A stretch of 63,875 nt of DNA from positions 1 through 63,875 of the forward strand of contig JAIELX010000028.1 of NCBI GenBank assembly GCA_019752635.1. Direction: 5' to 3'. The notes under the pieces are model-generated. The model saw nothing but the letters and a program-made list of their open reading frames with translations, had not been told where the DNA came from and made no database searches. The translations under genes were made by a program, and so were the position numbers. How positions within the stretch are numbered: position 1 is the stretch's first letter; each line of letters starts with the position of its first letter. The stretch is from Candidatus Obscuribacterales bacterium (lineage in GTDB: Bacteria; Cyanobacteriota; Vampirovibrionia; Obscuribacterales; Obscuribacteraceae). This document shows positions 9,636 to 16,909 of the stretch, in pieces.

Positions 9636-10670
9636 TCATTTCGTTCGGACGAGTATTCCAAATTGCCTTACTGCTGCGTTCTCCGAATAAATTCGAGAGA
9701 TCTCAGCGTCGGTAATCGGTTCTCCTGTTTTCTCATGAGCAAGCTTTATCGCTGCTTGAAACTTTGGATCACCGGCTGCATCAAAAACAGGGGCGGTCTT
9801 GGCGAACGCGGTAGTCTTGTATATCTCCGGGTTTAGAGCCATCGCCTTCACTAAGTAATCGACCCCGGCTTTCTTCGAAGCATCAACTTTTTCTGCAGGA
9901 ACAGGCAGCCCTGACATATCGTGCCATATAGGCCAGCGGTTGCTACCGGCCAAAGCTAAGTAGACAGTGGAAGTGTATTGATCAATTCCCCCAAGGTCGC
10001 CAAGGCTCTCAGAAACGCGTTCGCCGAATTGGGACAGCGCCGAATGCTTCTTTGCTATTTCCAAATACTTTTCCAGGATAGCGACTCGCACTTGTCTTGC
10101 AGCCGGCGTTTCTCCCAGTAGTTTGTGTAAGTCTTGCTCAATATGTTCAGCGGGAATCTCACCCCGGTGGACGCCTTGTTTTTCGTTCACCCCGGGAACC
10201 GTCGCCTTTCCCGCCACAGTTTCTAAAACACGCCTGCTACGACTTCTTATCTCTGCATGTTCACTGCACAATCCATCAGCCAAAGCATCGAAGGACGCGA
10301 CGCCTCGCTGCATTAAGGCCTGCATGGCTTGCTCTCTCTCTCTGAAACTTCTAGCGCCCAGCCGCTCAACCAGCTCTGCATTTGTGATTTCGGGTGAAGG
10401 TCCGGTAGCACCAACCAGGTCTAAAGCGTCACGCTGCGACATCGGTACAATTGGTGCTTCAGGATCTTCAGCATCGAAGAGCATCAGGTCCGGAAGGAAA
10501 ACGGCTTCAGCGGTCTCGGAAGGCACTGCTGCAGAACGCGCAGAAGCGGGCACCGGATCTTCATAGAGTAAGACAGCAACACTTGCCTGGTCGTTTTCAG
10601 CAGGCGCGTTCCTTTCATGCCTAAGATCTGCCACTGCGTGCTCCTCCTCATCCGTTCGAATCTTCTGCAT
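9636..10670 (-). CDS. HEAT-like repeat protein, unknown function
   Basis: A 344-residue protein without a signal peptide. An acidic, disordered-looking N-terminus (about 1-95) leads to a helix pair LVERLGARSFREREQAMQAL followed by a conserved-style RSRSRRVLETV, the arrangement of HEAT/armadillo-like units with the L-G-x-x-x-F-x-x-R-E pattern. The C-terminal half (about 190-344) is helical, contains a Trp/His-rich stretch (NRWPIWHDMSG) and is not recognised. I chose the ATG at 10670; an upstream ATG at 10769 is also open but lies inside the right copy of the 19-bp inverted repeat. Neither start has a good Shine-Dalgarno. It sits upstream of and in the same direction as the giant gene, so the two may form a unit. 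Confidence 0.65.
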   Translation of the reverse strand: MQKIRTDEEEHAVADLRHERNAPAENDQASVAVLLYEDPVPASARSAAVPSETAEAVFLPDLMLFDAEDPEAPIVPMSQRDALDLVGATGPSPEITNAELVERLGARSFREREQAMQALMQRGVASFDALADGLCSEHAEIRSRSRRVLETVAGKATVPGVNEKQGVHRGEIPAEHIEQDLHKLLGETPAARQVRVAILEKYLEIAKKHSALSQFGERVSESLGDLGGIDQYTSTVYLALAGSNRWPIWHDMSGLPVPAEKVDASKKAGVDYLVKAMALNPEIYKTTAFAKTAPVFDAAGDPKFQAAIKLAHEKTGEPITDAEISRIYSENAAVRQFGILVRTK

Positions 10671-10750
10671 GAGGTTATGCCGTCCCGAAGGACAAAGTCC
10701 GGTCAGAGGTTTGTTGACACGGAGAAGCACCGGTACGAACCAAAGGATTC

Positions 10751-10769
10751 CTAGACCGTACTTTGTCAT
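10751..10769 (-). repeat. 19-bp inverted repeat, right copy
   Basis: Exact reverse complement of the copy at 9566-9584. On the minus strand it begins with the ATG of the longer open frame of the HEAT-like gene, so either the repeat supplies that start or it is a regulatory or recombination site placed just upstream of the ATG at 10670. Confidence 0.8.
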
Positions 10770-10892
10770 GACTTAAACAACAATATTTGGACATCGCCAG
10801 AACCGAGCTGCGCTAAGCACGCTTCGTATTTCCAGTATTTGCAGTACCCTCAGCCCGGATCGCTCAACGTAAGCATCAAGGAGAAATACACG

Positions 10893-11468
10893 ATGTCGGA
10901 TCAAAATCACGAGTTTGATGAGTGCTCCAGCACAGGGGAGCTAGCACCTGCCGCCGCCTTTAGTGATCCATTCGAACAAACCAATCGCACCTGGACAAAA
11001 ATCAACAATGAAAAGATGCAAGACCTCAACTCCAGCCTGTTCGGCAGCATAGAATTCACCGACGACAACTCAAAAAAAACAACAGATGAGAACTCTGAAG
11101 GAGCGAATGATAGCCGGCACAACAAACTCAACCAGCCTGGCCGCAAAAATGATACCGAGCAGAGCAACCTTGAGAAGCGATCGGCAGGTGCAATCCTGAA
11201 CTGGTTGCAAGATGGTCGCATTAGTAAGGACGAATCCGAGGCAATGGATTCTACTTTGCAAAAGATATTTGAATCGAAGGGCACAAAAGCAGAGGGGCTC
11301 AAAGCAGTCGATAGAGTAATAAATGAGGTTCGAATAGAACTCGATCGTGCCGGTTACAAGCTCGAAGAGCGCTCCCCTCGCATAAAGGATGCAACTGCTC
11401 GCGGGTATGATCTCGTGGAGAAGACCACCGGCAAGACAATCTACAAACTGGATTGGGCGCCGGATTAG
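10893..11468 (+). CDS. Acidic, Asn/Ser-rich protein of unknown function
   Basis: A 191-residue protein that starts at ATG 10893 with AAGGAG ten bases before it; an upstream in-frame codon is not supported. No signal peptide. The first 95 residues are hydrophilic and low in complexity (many D, E, N, S, K), and the rest is predicted helical (GAILNWLQDGRISKDE; KAVDRVINEVRIELDRAGY) ending in a short beta-like tail YDLVEKTTGKTIYKLDW. No family recognised. It is divergent from the HEAT-like gene, and its N-terminus resembles in style those of the neighbouring accessory proteins; a chaperone or immunity role for the giant protein is possible but not shown. Confidence 0.7.
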   Translation: MSDQNHEFDECSSTGELAPAAAFSDPFEQTNRTWTKINNEKMQDLNSSLFGSIEFTDDNSKKTTDENSEGANDSRHNKLNQPGRKNDTEQSNLEKRSAGAILNWLQDGRISKDESEAMDSTLQKIFESKGTKAEGLKAVDRVINEVRIELDRAGYKLEERSPRIKDATARGYDLVEKTTGKTIYKLDWAPD

Positions 11469-11564
11469 TCGAGCAAAAACCTCAGGGCGAAAAGGCGACC
11501 GGGAGTGAGCACCACGCACCCGGAACGGTCCAGGCACGCGCCGTCTCAATTCTCGTAGCGTTAT

Positions 11565-11637
11565 TGGAGATAAGGGGGTTCGAACCCCTGGCCTCACGAT
11601 TGCGAACCGTGCGCTCTACCAACTGAGCTATATCCCC
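11565..11637 (-). tRNA. tRNA-Ala (anticodon CGC)
   Basis: The reverse complement gives acceptor GGGGATA paired with TATCTCC with the alanine-specific G3-U70, D arm GCTCAGTTGGTAGAGC, anticodon stem CACGG/TCGTG with loop TTCGCAA (anticodon CGC, reading GCG), and T arm AGGGG-TTCGAAC-CCCCT. CCA is not encoded. It is the second alanine isoacceptor in this window and stands alone, between two unrelated plus-strand genes. Confidence 0.95.
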
Positions 11638-11671
11638 GCGATCATCTAAATAAAGCTGGAACAAGAATTCC

Positions 11672-11700
11672 ATTATAGACTTATACCTGCCGGCTTTGAA
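11672..11700 (-). promoter_or_regulatory. Sigma-70-type promoter for tRNA-Ala(CGC)
   Basis: On the minus strand TTCAAA (11695-11700) and a consensus TATAAT (11672-11677) are separated by exactly 17 bases. Transcription would begin about 28 bases before the tRNA 5' end. The -35 matches TTGACA at four of six positions. Confidence 0.65.
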
Positions 11701-11711
11701 GAGGACAGTCA

Positions 11712-12368
11712 ATGAATCGAATAGTTCCGACTAGCTTTGCAACCGCATTGCTTCTCACCGCATCATTCTTCGCCATTCCCGCATCCGCTCCGCCAGCTTT
11801 CGCAGCGGAAACGGTAACAGCTGCGGCAGCGGTTGGCAAGCAGGCACCCGAGTTCAATCTGACTGACACCAATGGAAAGAAACGCTCGCTGGCAGATGCC
11901 AATGGCAAGTTTCTGGTTCTTGAGTGGGTCAACTTCGACTGCCCTTTTGTAAGGAAGCATTACGAAAGCAAAAACATGCAAAACCTGCAAAAAACTTTCA
12001 CCGGCAAAGGTGTGGTCTGGTACTCAATTTGCTCGTCAGCTCCTAACAGGCAAGGAAACTACACTTCCGAAAAACTCAACGAACTGATGAAAAGCAACGG
12101 TGCGGCGCCGACCGCATACCTGGCAGATCCGGACGGCAAAGTAGGCCGCTCGTATGGTGCGACATCCACTCCGCATATGTTTGTGATCGACCCCAAAGGC
12201 GTCCTCATTTATGCCGGTGCGATCGACGACAACAACAGCACCGATATCTCAGACGTGAAGCAAGCAACAAATTATGTTCAAAAGGCGTTGACGGAAGCGA
12301 TGGCTAAGAAGCCAGTTAGCACCCCGACGACGCAAGCGTACGGCTGCTCAGTAAAATACGCCAAGTAG
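11712..12368 (+). CDS. Secreted redoxin (AhpC/TSA-like, thioredoxin fold)
   Basis: A 218-residue protein with an N-terminal signal peptide (hydrophobic core ATALLLTASFFAIPA, cleavage likely after AFA near residue 31). The thioredoxin-fold region opens with VGKQAPEFNLTDTNGK, as in AhpC/TlpA proteins, and the active-site loop is NFDCPFVRKHY, a single peroxidatic-type Cys rather than CxxC. TPHMFVIDPKG holds the cis-proline strand. The C-terminus ends YGCSVKY, a tail I associate with this sub-family of secreted redoxins. A GAGGAC ribosome site precedes the ATG. It is followed after 32 bases by a YceI-like gene, so an envelope redox or stress operon is likely. Confidence 0.85.
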   Translation: MNRIVPTSFATALLLTASFFAIPASAPPAFAAETVTAAAAVGKQAPEFNLTDTNGKKRSLADANGKFLVLEWVNFDCPFVRKHYESKNMQNLQKTFTGKGVVWYSICSSAPNRQGNYTSEKLNELMKSNGAAPTAYLADPDGKVGRSYGATSTPHMFVIDPKGVLIYAGAIDDNNSTDISDVKQATNYVQKALTEAMAKKPVSTPTTQAYGCSVKYAK

Positions 12369-12400
12369 AATTGAAACGAATCGAACATTCCGGAGGATTA

Positions 12401-13192
12401 ATGGAACTCAGGCTTTCACTATCGACGCTGCTCGCTCTTTGTCTTACCGCATCAGCCGCACACGCAGCTGACTGGGAGATTGACGGGAAACATTCCAGCG
12501 CCAATTTCAAGATCCGTCACATGATGATCTCCGATGTGCGTGGCCAAATCGGCGGCATAAAGGGCACGGTCAACTTTGACGGAAAAAACGTGGATGATAT
12601 AAAGGTCACCGCGCAGCTCGACCCGGCAACAATCAATACAGGCGACGCGAACCGGGACGCACACCTTAAGAACGCAGACTTCTTTGATGTGACTAAATTC
12701 CCCTCAATGACGTTCGAATCAACGGGCGTAGTTCCGGTGTTACGAGGCGGATTCAAGCTCGGTGGCAAGCTCACCATGCATGGTGTCACACGTCCCGTCG
12801 AGTTAACAGTTGACGGTCCTACCGAGTCAATAAAAGACTCGAAGGGAGTCACCAGAGTTGGCGCGGCGGCTACGACCACCATTAAGCGGAAAGACTGGGG
12901 ACTGACCTACAACAGCACTCTCGATAATGGCGGCGTCGCGCTTGGCGAAGACGTGCAAGTCACCATTGAAGTTGAGTTGGTAAAGAAGGAAACTCCAGCC
13001 GGGAGCGCAACGGAAACTCCAGCGTCGCCATCAACAGACAAGAAGGCCGATAAGCCGGTAAAAGAAAAGAAAGTCAAAGAGAAGAAAGAGAAGCCTGTGA
13101 AAGCGAAGAAAGAGAAACAGGTCAAGACAAAGACGGATAAAGATAGCAAGGACAACGCGACTGATAGCAAATCAGGCACTTCGTCCAAGTAA
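12401..13192 (+). CDS. YceI-family lipid-binding-like protein with lysine-rich tail
   Basis: A 263-residue protein started at ATG 12401 behind GGAGG. It has a signal peptide (LSLSTLLALCLTASAAHA) and a YceI beta-barrel: WEIDGKHSSANFKIRHMMIS at the start, NADFFDVTKFPSMTFES in the middle, GKLTMHGVTRPVELTVDG, and KRKDWGLTYN near the end. YceI proteins bind isoprenoid-type lipids in the periplasm. Typical members stop near 190 residues; this one has about 60 extra residues dominated by Lys, Glu, Pro and Ser (KEKKVKEKKEKPVKAKKEK). The tail may bind anionic polymers or surfaces. The gene ends at a clear terminator. Confidence 0.9.
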   Translation: MELRLSLSTLLALCLTASAAHAADWEIDGKHSSANFKIRHMMISDVRGQIGGIKGTVNFDGKNVDDIKVTAQLDPATINTGDANRDAHLKNADFFDVTKFPSMTFESTGVVPVLRGGFKLGGKLTMHGVTRPVELTVDGPTESIKDSKGVTRVGAAATTTIKRKDWGLTYNSTLDNGGVALGEDVQVTIEVELVKKETPAGSATETPASPSTDKKADKPVKEKKVKEKKEKPVKAKKEKQVKTKTDKDSKDNATDSKSGTSSK

Positions 13193-13216
13193 GAACAGAA
13201 TCAATCGAATGCAAAA

Positions 13217-13252
13217 GAGGCTCCGACGCAAGTCGGGGCCTCTATCTTTCTC
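13217..13252 (+). terminator. Rho-independent terminator of the redoxin/YceI operon
   Basis: An 11-bp stem (GAGGCTCCGAC / GTCGGGGCCTC with one G-U pair) with a GCAA tetraloop is followed by TATCTTTCTC. It begins 25 bases after the YceI stop codon. An outer pair TCAATCGA (13201) and TCGATTGA (13251) can extend the structure. Confidence 0.85.
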
Positions 13253-13407
13253 GATTGAATCGTCCTGTACGAGTTCTGAGAGCACTGAACTTTTTCCAAG
13301 GTTTGTAAGCTCTTAATGTTGGAGTACAGGTCTACAATCATCTTAGTCGAGCATCTTTGTCCAGGACAGCCATCTGACTGAATACCGGTGTTCAGTCACC
13401 GAGTAAG

Positions 13408-13458
13408 GAGGGGGGATTTTTGCTTCGCAGCGCTGAGATTTTTCTAACATCCCCCCTC
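13408..13458. repeat. 10-bp inverted repeat with 31-base loop
   Basis: GAGGGGGGAT at 13408-13417 pairs with ATCCCCCCTC at 13449-13458. The loop is itself able to form a small GC hairpin. It lies in the 600-base gene-free stretch between the YceI terminator and the gene ending at 13794. No T-tract follows, so it is not a standard terminator. Confidence 0.6.
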
Positions 13459-13573
13459 TAAATGTGCGATCGGCTTCGTAGGAAAACCATCGATGAACGA
13501 ATCGCCCCCCGATTCAATTGTCGACACCGGCAACGATATCAGCGCCAATCTGACCATCGTTGCTCTTACTACA

Positions 13574-13775
13574 CTTGGCAAGCAGGGTCCGGTCGGGGCC
13601 TTGACCGGACTCTGCTTACCAAGTCCTTTGACTTGCGCCTTGCCTTTCTCTTGATCAGCAGGGTCCGGTCGGGGCCTTGACCGGACTCTGCTTACCAAGT
13701 CCTTTGACTTGCGCCTTGCCTTTCTCTTGATCAGCAGAGGCCGGTCGGGGCCTTGACCGGACTCTGCTTACCAAG
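13574..13775. repeat. Three tandem 76-bp repeats, each a long hairpin
   Basis: Units begin at 13581, 13657 and 13733; the spacing is exactly 76 bases and the units are almost identical. Each carries a near-perfect inverted repeat (GCAGGGTCCGGTC / GACCGGACTCTGC around the loop GGGGCCTT); in the first copy the arms extend to 21 bp, from 13574 to 13623. A second small dyad CAAGTC-CTTT-GACTTG follows in each full unit. The third copy stops after the hairpin. The block has no gene and fills the space before the 13794 gene. It could be a tandem transcription-stopping element, a structured RNA or an expanding satellite. Confidence 0.9.
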
Positions 13776-13793
13776 CTCTTTGCTCGCAACGAA

Positions 13794-14171
13794 TCAGTCG
13801 TCTGATTTGACTGTGAAGTGATCAATTCCGATGCCTAGCAGCGCCTCTATCGCCTTACGCCGGTCCGATTCCGGTATGACGGGGCAACTGCTATCCTCTT
13901 GCACTTCCTGCTTCTTTACGGGCACAATGCCACGAGAGCTGTCCTCCGGTCTGCCGAACCAGCGACCGCGGCCCTGTCCGGGAGTCTGTCCGCCTCGCGC
14001 TACAGACCTCAACTGAGATAAAGAGTCGCGTCCACTCGGACTTGTCATTCTTACCATCGAGTCTTCCGATGAGAAATTCCGTTCTGTCGTCTCCGGCGCC
14101 CCTGCCTTCCGCTGCTTCTCTTCTTGCGCATTCTCGGTCTTTCGACCAAGTCCAAAGAATCTCAAGAACAT
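13794..14171 (-). CDS. Small basic hypothetical protein
   Basis: A 125-residue protein with a very strong ribosome site (GGGGGAGG six bases before the ATG at 14171). It starts MFLRFFGLGRK, a short amphipathic or membrane-touching segment, and continues as a Gly/Arg/Ser/Gln-rich disordered middle (RGGQTPGQGRGRWFGRPEDS). The C-terminus carries a possible helix ESDRRKAIEALLGIGIDHF. No family recognised. It is divergent from the tandem protease genes and its 3' end points into the hairpin array. Confidence 0.6.
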   Translation of the reverse strand: MFLRFFGLGRKTENAQEEKQRKAGAPETTERNFSSEDSMVRMTSPSGRDSLSQLRSVARGGQTPGQGRGRWFGRPEDSSRGIVPVKKQEVQEDSSCPVIPESDRRKAIEALLGIGIDHFTVKSDD

Positions 14172-14297
14172 TGCCTCCCCCTCCGCGCCAACATCTCTAA
14201 TACGAAGATGACCGCAAAAAGTTCAAGGATTGGACAGGCACTTTAACAACTCTTTACAACCCTTGCGATGCCGCAGATTAGCGCTCCCCAATGTAAC

Positions 14298-14326
14298 GCG
14301 TGAATGGGGGGTTCCCACATTCACGC
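14298..14326. repeat. Inverted repeat upstream of the protease pair
   Basis: GCGTGAATG (14298-14306) and CATTCACGC (14318-14326) form a perfect 9-bp dyad with an 11-base loop, followed by the palindrome GCCCCCGGGGGC (14325-14336). It lies 55 bases before the start of the first protease gene, so it may be an operator or a 5' leader structure. Confidence 0.55.
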
Positions 14327-14380
14327 CCCCGGGGGCACGCCCCTACCATTGCATGGAGCCGTGTGACAGGTGGGAACAGT

Positions 14381-15574
14381 ATGCCGTTGGAAAGTCCAAA
14401 TATTCCTGTGCTAAAACCAGGAATAGATTTAGTGCCTCCGTCGGGCACGCAACCCGCAGCTGACGCAGCGGCTCTAAAACTGTATGAGGACGCAACCCCG
14501 GCGGTGGTTCAAATCGATACGAACAGAGGGCGCGGAACAGGGTTTTTCGTCGATAAGGATGGCACAATCGTCACCGCAGCACACGTGGTACTGGGCACGA
14601 ACGAACATTTTGCCGTCACCAAAGACGGTACCCGCTACAGACTGCAAATCGAAAAGATCGACGACATTAACGACCTTGCAGTGATGCGGCCGCTCAACAT
14701 GCCTGCAAATCGCCCGTTTCTGGCACTAGCTCCGGACTCAAACCTGAAAGCCAAGCAAGAATTGTTTGCGCTGGGTCATCCGGAAGGTCTCAGACCTGCC
14801 TACATATCGCCCGGCACCTACCGAGCTCCGTCGACAACACTGAACCTGCTGGCCAAGATTGCACCCGCTGATGTGGGAAACCTGGGAAAGAGACTTCACA
14901 CTTACACGCCCAAGGAGCTTTTTGATCTAAAGGACTCACTGGAGCGTCCGCTGGTCAATTCGGACTTACACATACGTCACGGCAATTCGGGCGGGCCGCT
15001 AGTGGACGCCAATCAAAAAGTGGTGGGTGTATCCGACATGATCAATCCATCGAATCCATCGGAGTCCTATTTTGTACCGGTCGAGAAGATCCACGATTTG
15101 ATGGATCCCCGAAACAAAAAGTTTTCGTTCACCTACTCCAGAATGCCGGAGCAGTGGACCCAGAACTATCTTTCCAACTGGCAGGCACGCCCCGGACTGG
15201 CAATGTTCCAAACGAGCATGGTTGGTGCTTGCGGCTATGCTGGATTTGAGGCTCTTCGCCGGGCACCACTGGTGGCGGGTACCGGCTTCGGCGCTTATGG
15301 AGTTGTGTCATTCGGTCAGGATTTCTCCGATTTGTTGAACGCAACCGACCCCATGGATCGATGGAAGTATGGACTTTCCAGCGCCGCAGATCTCACGGTG
15401 TCCGCCGGTGCCCTAGCGATGATGTTTCCCAAAACCCGACCGTACGGAATTGCGGCCATCGGACTGGGCGTGGCAGGAAGGACTTCGACAGACTTCATCC
15501 GAAATCGTCTGGTCCTAACAGACACAAGTCGCACCAACGGAGAAACAAGAGCTCCATACGACCTGGATTTCTAG
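14381..15574 (+). CDS. Trypsin-like serine protease with C-terminal hydrophobic module (active triad)
   Basis: A 397-residue protein of the Deg/HtrA trypsin fold. The catalytic triad is visible: His68 (TAAHVV), Asp98 (NDLAVM) and Ser203 (GNSGGP). There is no PDZ domain. Instead the last 110 residues form a Gly/Ala-rich hydrophobic region (GTGFGAYGVVSFGQD, DRWKYGLSSAADLTVSAGAL, RPYGIAAIGLGVAGR) with two or three possible membrane helices. No signal peptide. The start at 14381 is fixed by alignment with the downstream paralogue, both beginning 8 to 9 residues before IPVLK; a longer frame from GTG 14300 runs into an inverted repeat. It is followed after 61 bases by its paralogue. Confidence 0.88.
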   Translation: MPLESPNIPVLKPGIDLVPPSGTQPAADAAALKLYEDATPAVVQIDTNRGRGTGFFVDKDGTIVTAAHVVLGTNEHFAVTKDGTRYRLQIEKIDDINDLAVMRPLNMPANRPFLALAPDSNLKAKQELFALGHPEGLRPAYISPGTYRAPSTTLNLLAKIAPADVGNLGKRLHTYTPKELFDLKDSLERPLVNSDLHIRHGNSGGPLVDANQKVVGVSDMINPSNPSESYFVPVEKIHDLMDPRNKKFSFTYSRMPEQWTQNYLSNWQARPGLAMFQTSMVGACGYAGFEALRRAPLVAGTGFGAYGVVSFGQDFSDLLNATDPMDRWKYGLSSAADLTVSAGALAMMFPKTRPYGIAAIGLGVAGRTSTDFIRNRLVLTDTSRTNGETRAPYDLDF

Positions 15575-15635
15575 GCACTGCCACCGAGCACTGATATTCC
15601 CGACAACAACCACCACCGACACAGGAAACGAAATA

Positions 15636-16841
15636 ATGGGCGCAGGTGATCGCAACATACCGGTACTGAAGTCCGGACAAGATTTGATTGTTCCGCACGA
15701 GGTCCAGCCACGCCCGGACGACATCGCCAGAAAGCTGTACGAAGCTGCGCAACCGGCCATGGTGCAAGTCAAAACGGACACAGGCTCCGGAAGCGGTTTC
15801 TTTGCAGGCCGAAACGGCGAGATCATAGCGTCGGCGCACACAGTGATCGGCAGCCGCGAACAGCACATTGTCGGAGCTGATGGACGGCAATACAAGGCCG
15901 AAATCAAAGCAATTGATGACGTTAACGATATCGCCATATTGAAGATCAAAGACGGTTCGCCGCGACCGGATCACAAAACACTAGAACTCGGAACGACAAC
16001 CGGTCTAACGCAGGATCAAAAAACCTACACCTTCGGATATCCCAATCCTTATCGCTCGGCGTACGTTTCCCCCGGCTATATTCGGCATCTGACCACGCCG
16101 CAAAGTGCGGTCTTCAGGGCTCAAGCGGATGGCGGTCAAAGACTGATCGATAACATTGCCGCGTCGAGTGTGGAAGAACAAACCGACATGCTCAACTTTC
16201 TGAAGAGACCGGTCGTTCAGAGCCGCAGTAATTTACGCTCCGGATTTGCCGGAGGTCCGGTATTGAGCGAAGACGGCAAGGTAATCGGAGTCACCAGCCT
16301 AGTAGACGTGTCATCCGAACAGGGCTACGCCACTCCGCCCGAGTATGCGGGTCTCCTTCTGGCCAACGGCAAGGCAAAGTTCAACTTCAAGTATGAAACA
16401 ACAGCTGCACCGTGGGCGGAACAATACAAATCAGACTGGCGACACAACCAGATTGCCGCGGTTGGCTACACCGCTCTGGGTGCGGCTGGAGCGGCCGGAA
16501 GCTGCGCTTTCGTTCGCTACGCTCCAAAACTGGGAGGCGTCGGCATAACAGTCGCGTCCCTCTCAATGCTCGGCGGCGACGGGTCCGCCTTTCTCGACAG
16601 CACTGATTCTGCCGACAAATGGAAACACGGATTAGCATCACTAGCAGACACCAGCACTGCAGGCGGTGCGTTATTGTCGATGGTGCCGCGAGCACGTCCT
16701 TATGGATTAGCCCTGATGGCCGCAGGTGCCACGGGCCGGGTCGCCACCGAATTCATTCAAAATCGATGGACCCTGGTTGAAACCACAAGAACAGATGGCA
16801 CTGACAGACCGCCGCTCGATCCAACAAAGTATCTGCGTTAG
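15636..16841 (+). CDS. Trypsin-like pseudo-protease (catalytic Ser replaced by Ala), paralogue of the preceding gene
   Basis: A 401-residue protein collinear with the gene before it. His68 (SAHTV) and Asp98 (NDIAIL) sit at the same residue numbers, but the nucleophile loop reads GFAGGPVL, so position 205 is Ala (codon GCC at 16248-16250) instead of Ser. The enzyme should be unable to cleave peptide bonds. The C-terminal module is conserved (DKWKHGLASLADTSTAGGAL, RPYGLALMAAGATGR), and no frameshift or stop damages the gene, so it is kept for a non-catalytic role such as binding substrate or pairing with the active copy. AGGAAA precedes the ATG. Confidence 0.88.
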   Translation: MGAGDRNIPVLKSGQDLIVPHEVQPRPDDIARKLYEAAQPAMVQVKTDTGSGSGFFAGRNGEIIASAHTVIGSREQHIVGADGRQYKAEIKAIDDVNDIAILKIKDGSPRPDHKTLELGTTTGLTQDQKTYTFGYPNPYRSAYVSPGYIRHLTTPQSAVFRAQADGGQRLIDNIAASSVEEQTDMLNFLKRPVVQSRSNLRSGFAGGPVLSEDGKVIGVTSLVDVSSEQGYATPPEYAGLLLANGKAKFNFKYETTAAPWAEQYKSDWRHNQIAAVGYTALGAAGAAGSCAFVRYAPKLGGVGITVASLSMLGGDGSAFLDSTDSADKWKHGLASLADTSTAGGALLSMVPRARPYGLALMAAGATGRVATEFIQNRWTLVETTRTDGTDRPPLDPTKYLR

Positions 16842-16909
16842 AGAAAGCACGGCTCCGGCTCCCGCTCCCGGGTTACAATGAACTCCGGACACCGGGAGTA
16901 CATCATTTT

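Noticed and set aside
9566..9714. Plus-strand mini-ORF starting in the left 19-bp repeat
   Set aside because: About 50 codons without ribosome site or recognisable product; it overlaps the 3' end of the HEAT-like gene on the other strand.
13574..13775. CRISPR array
   Set aside because: The units are contiguous 76-bp copies with no unique spacers and no cas gene nearby, so this is a tandem hairpin repeat instead.
14300..14380. GTG at 14300 as start of the first protease
   Set aside because: This extension runs through an inverted repeat and has no counterpart in the paralogue, which begins at the position matching ATG 14381.
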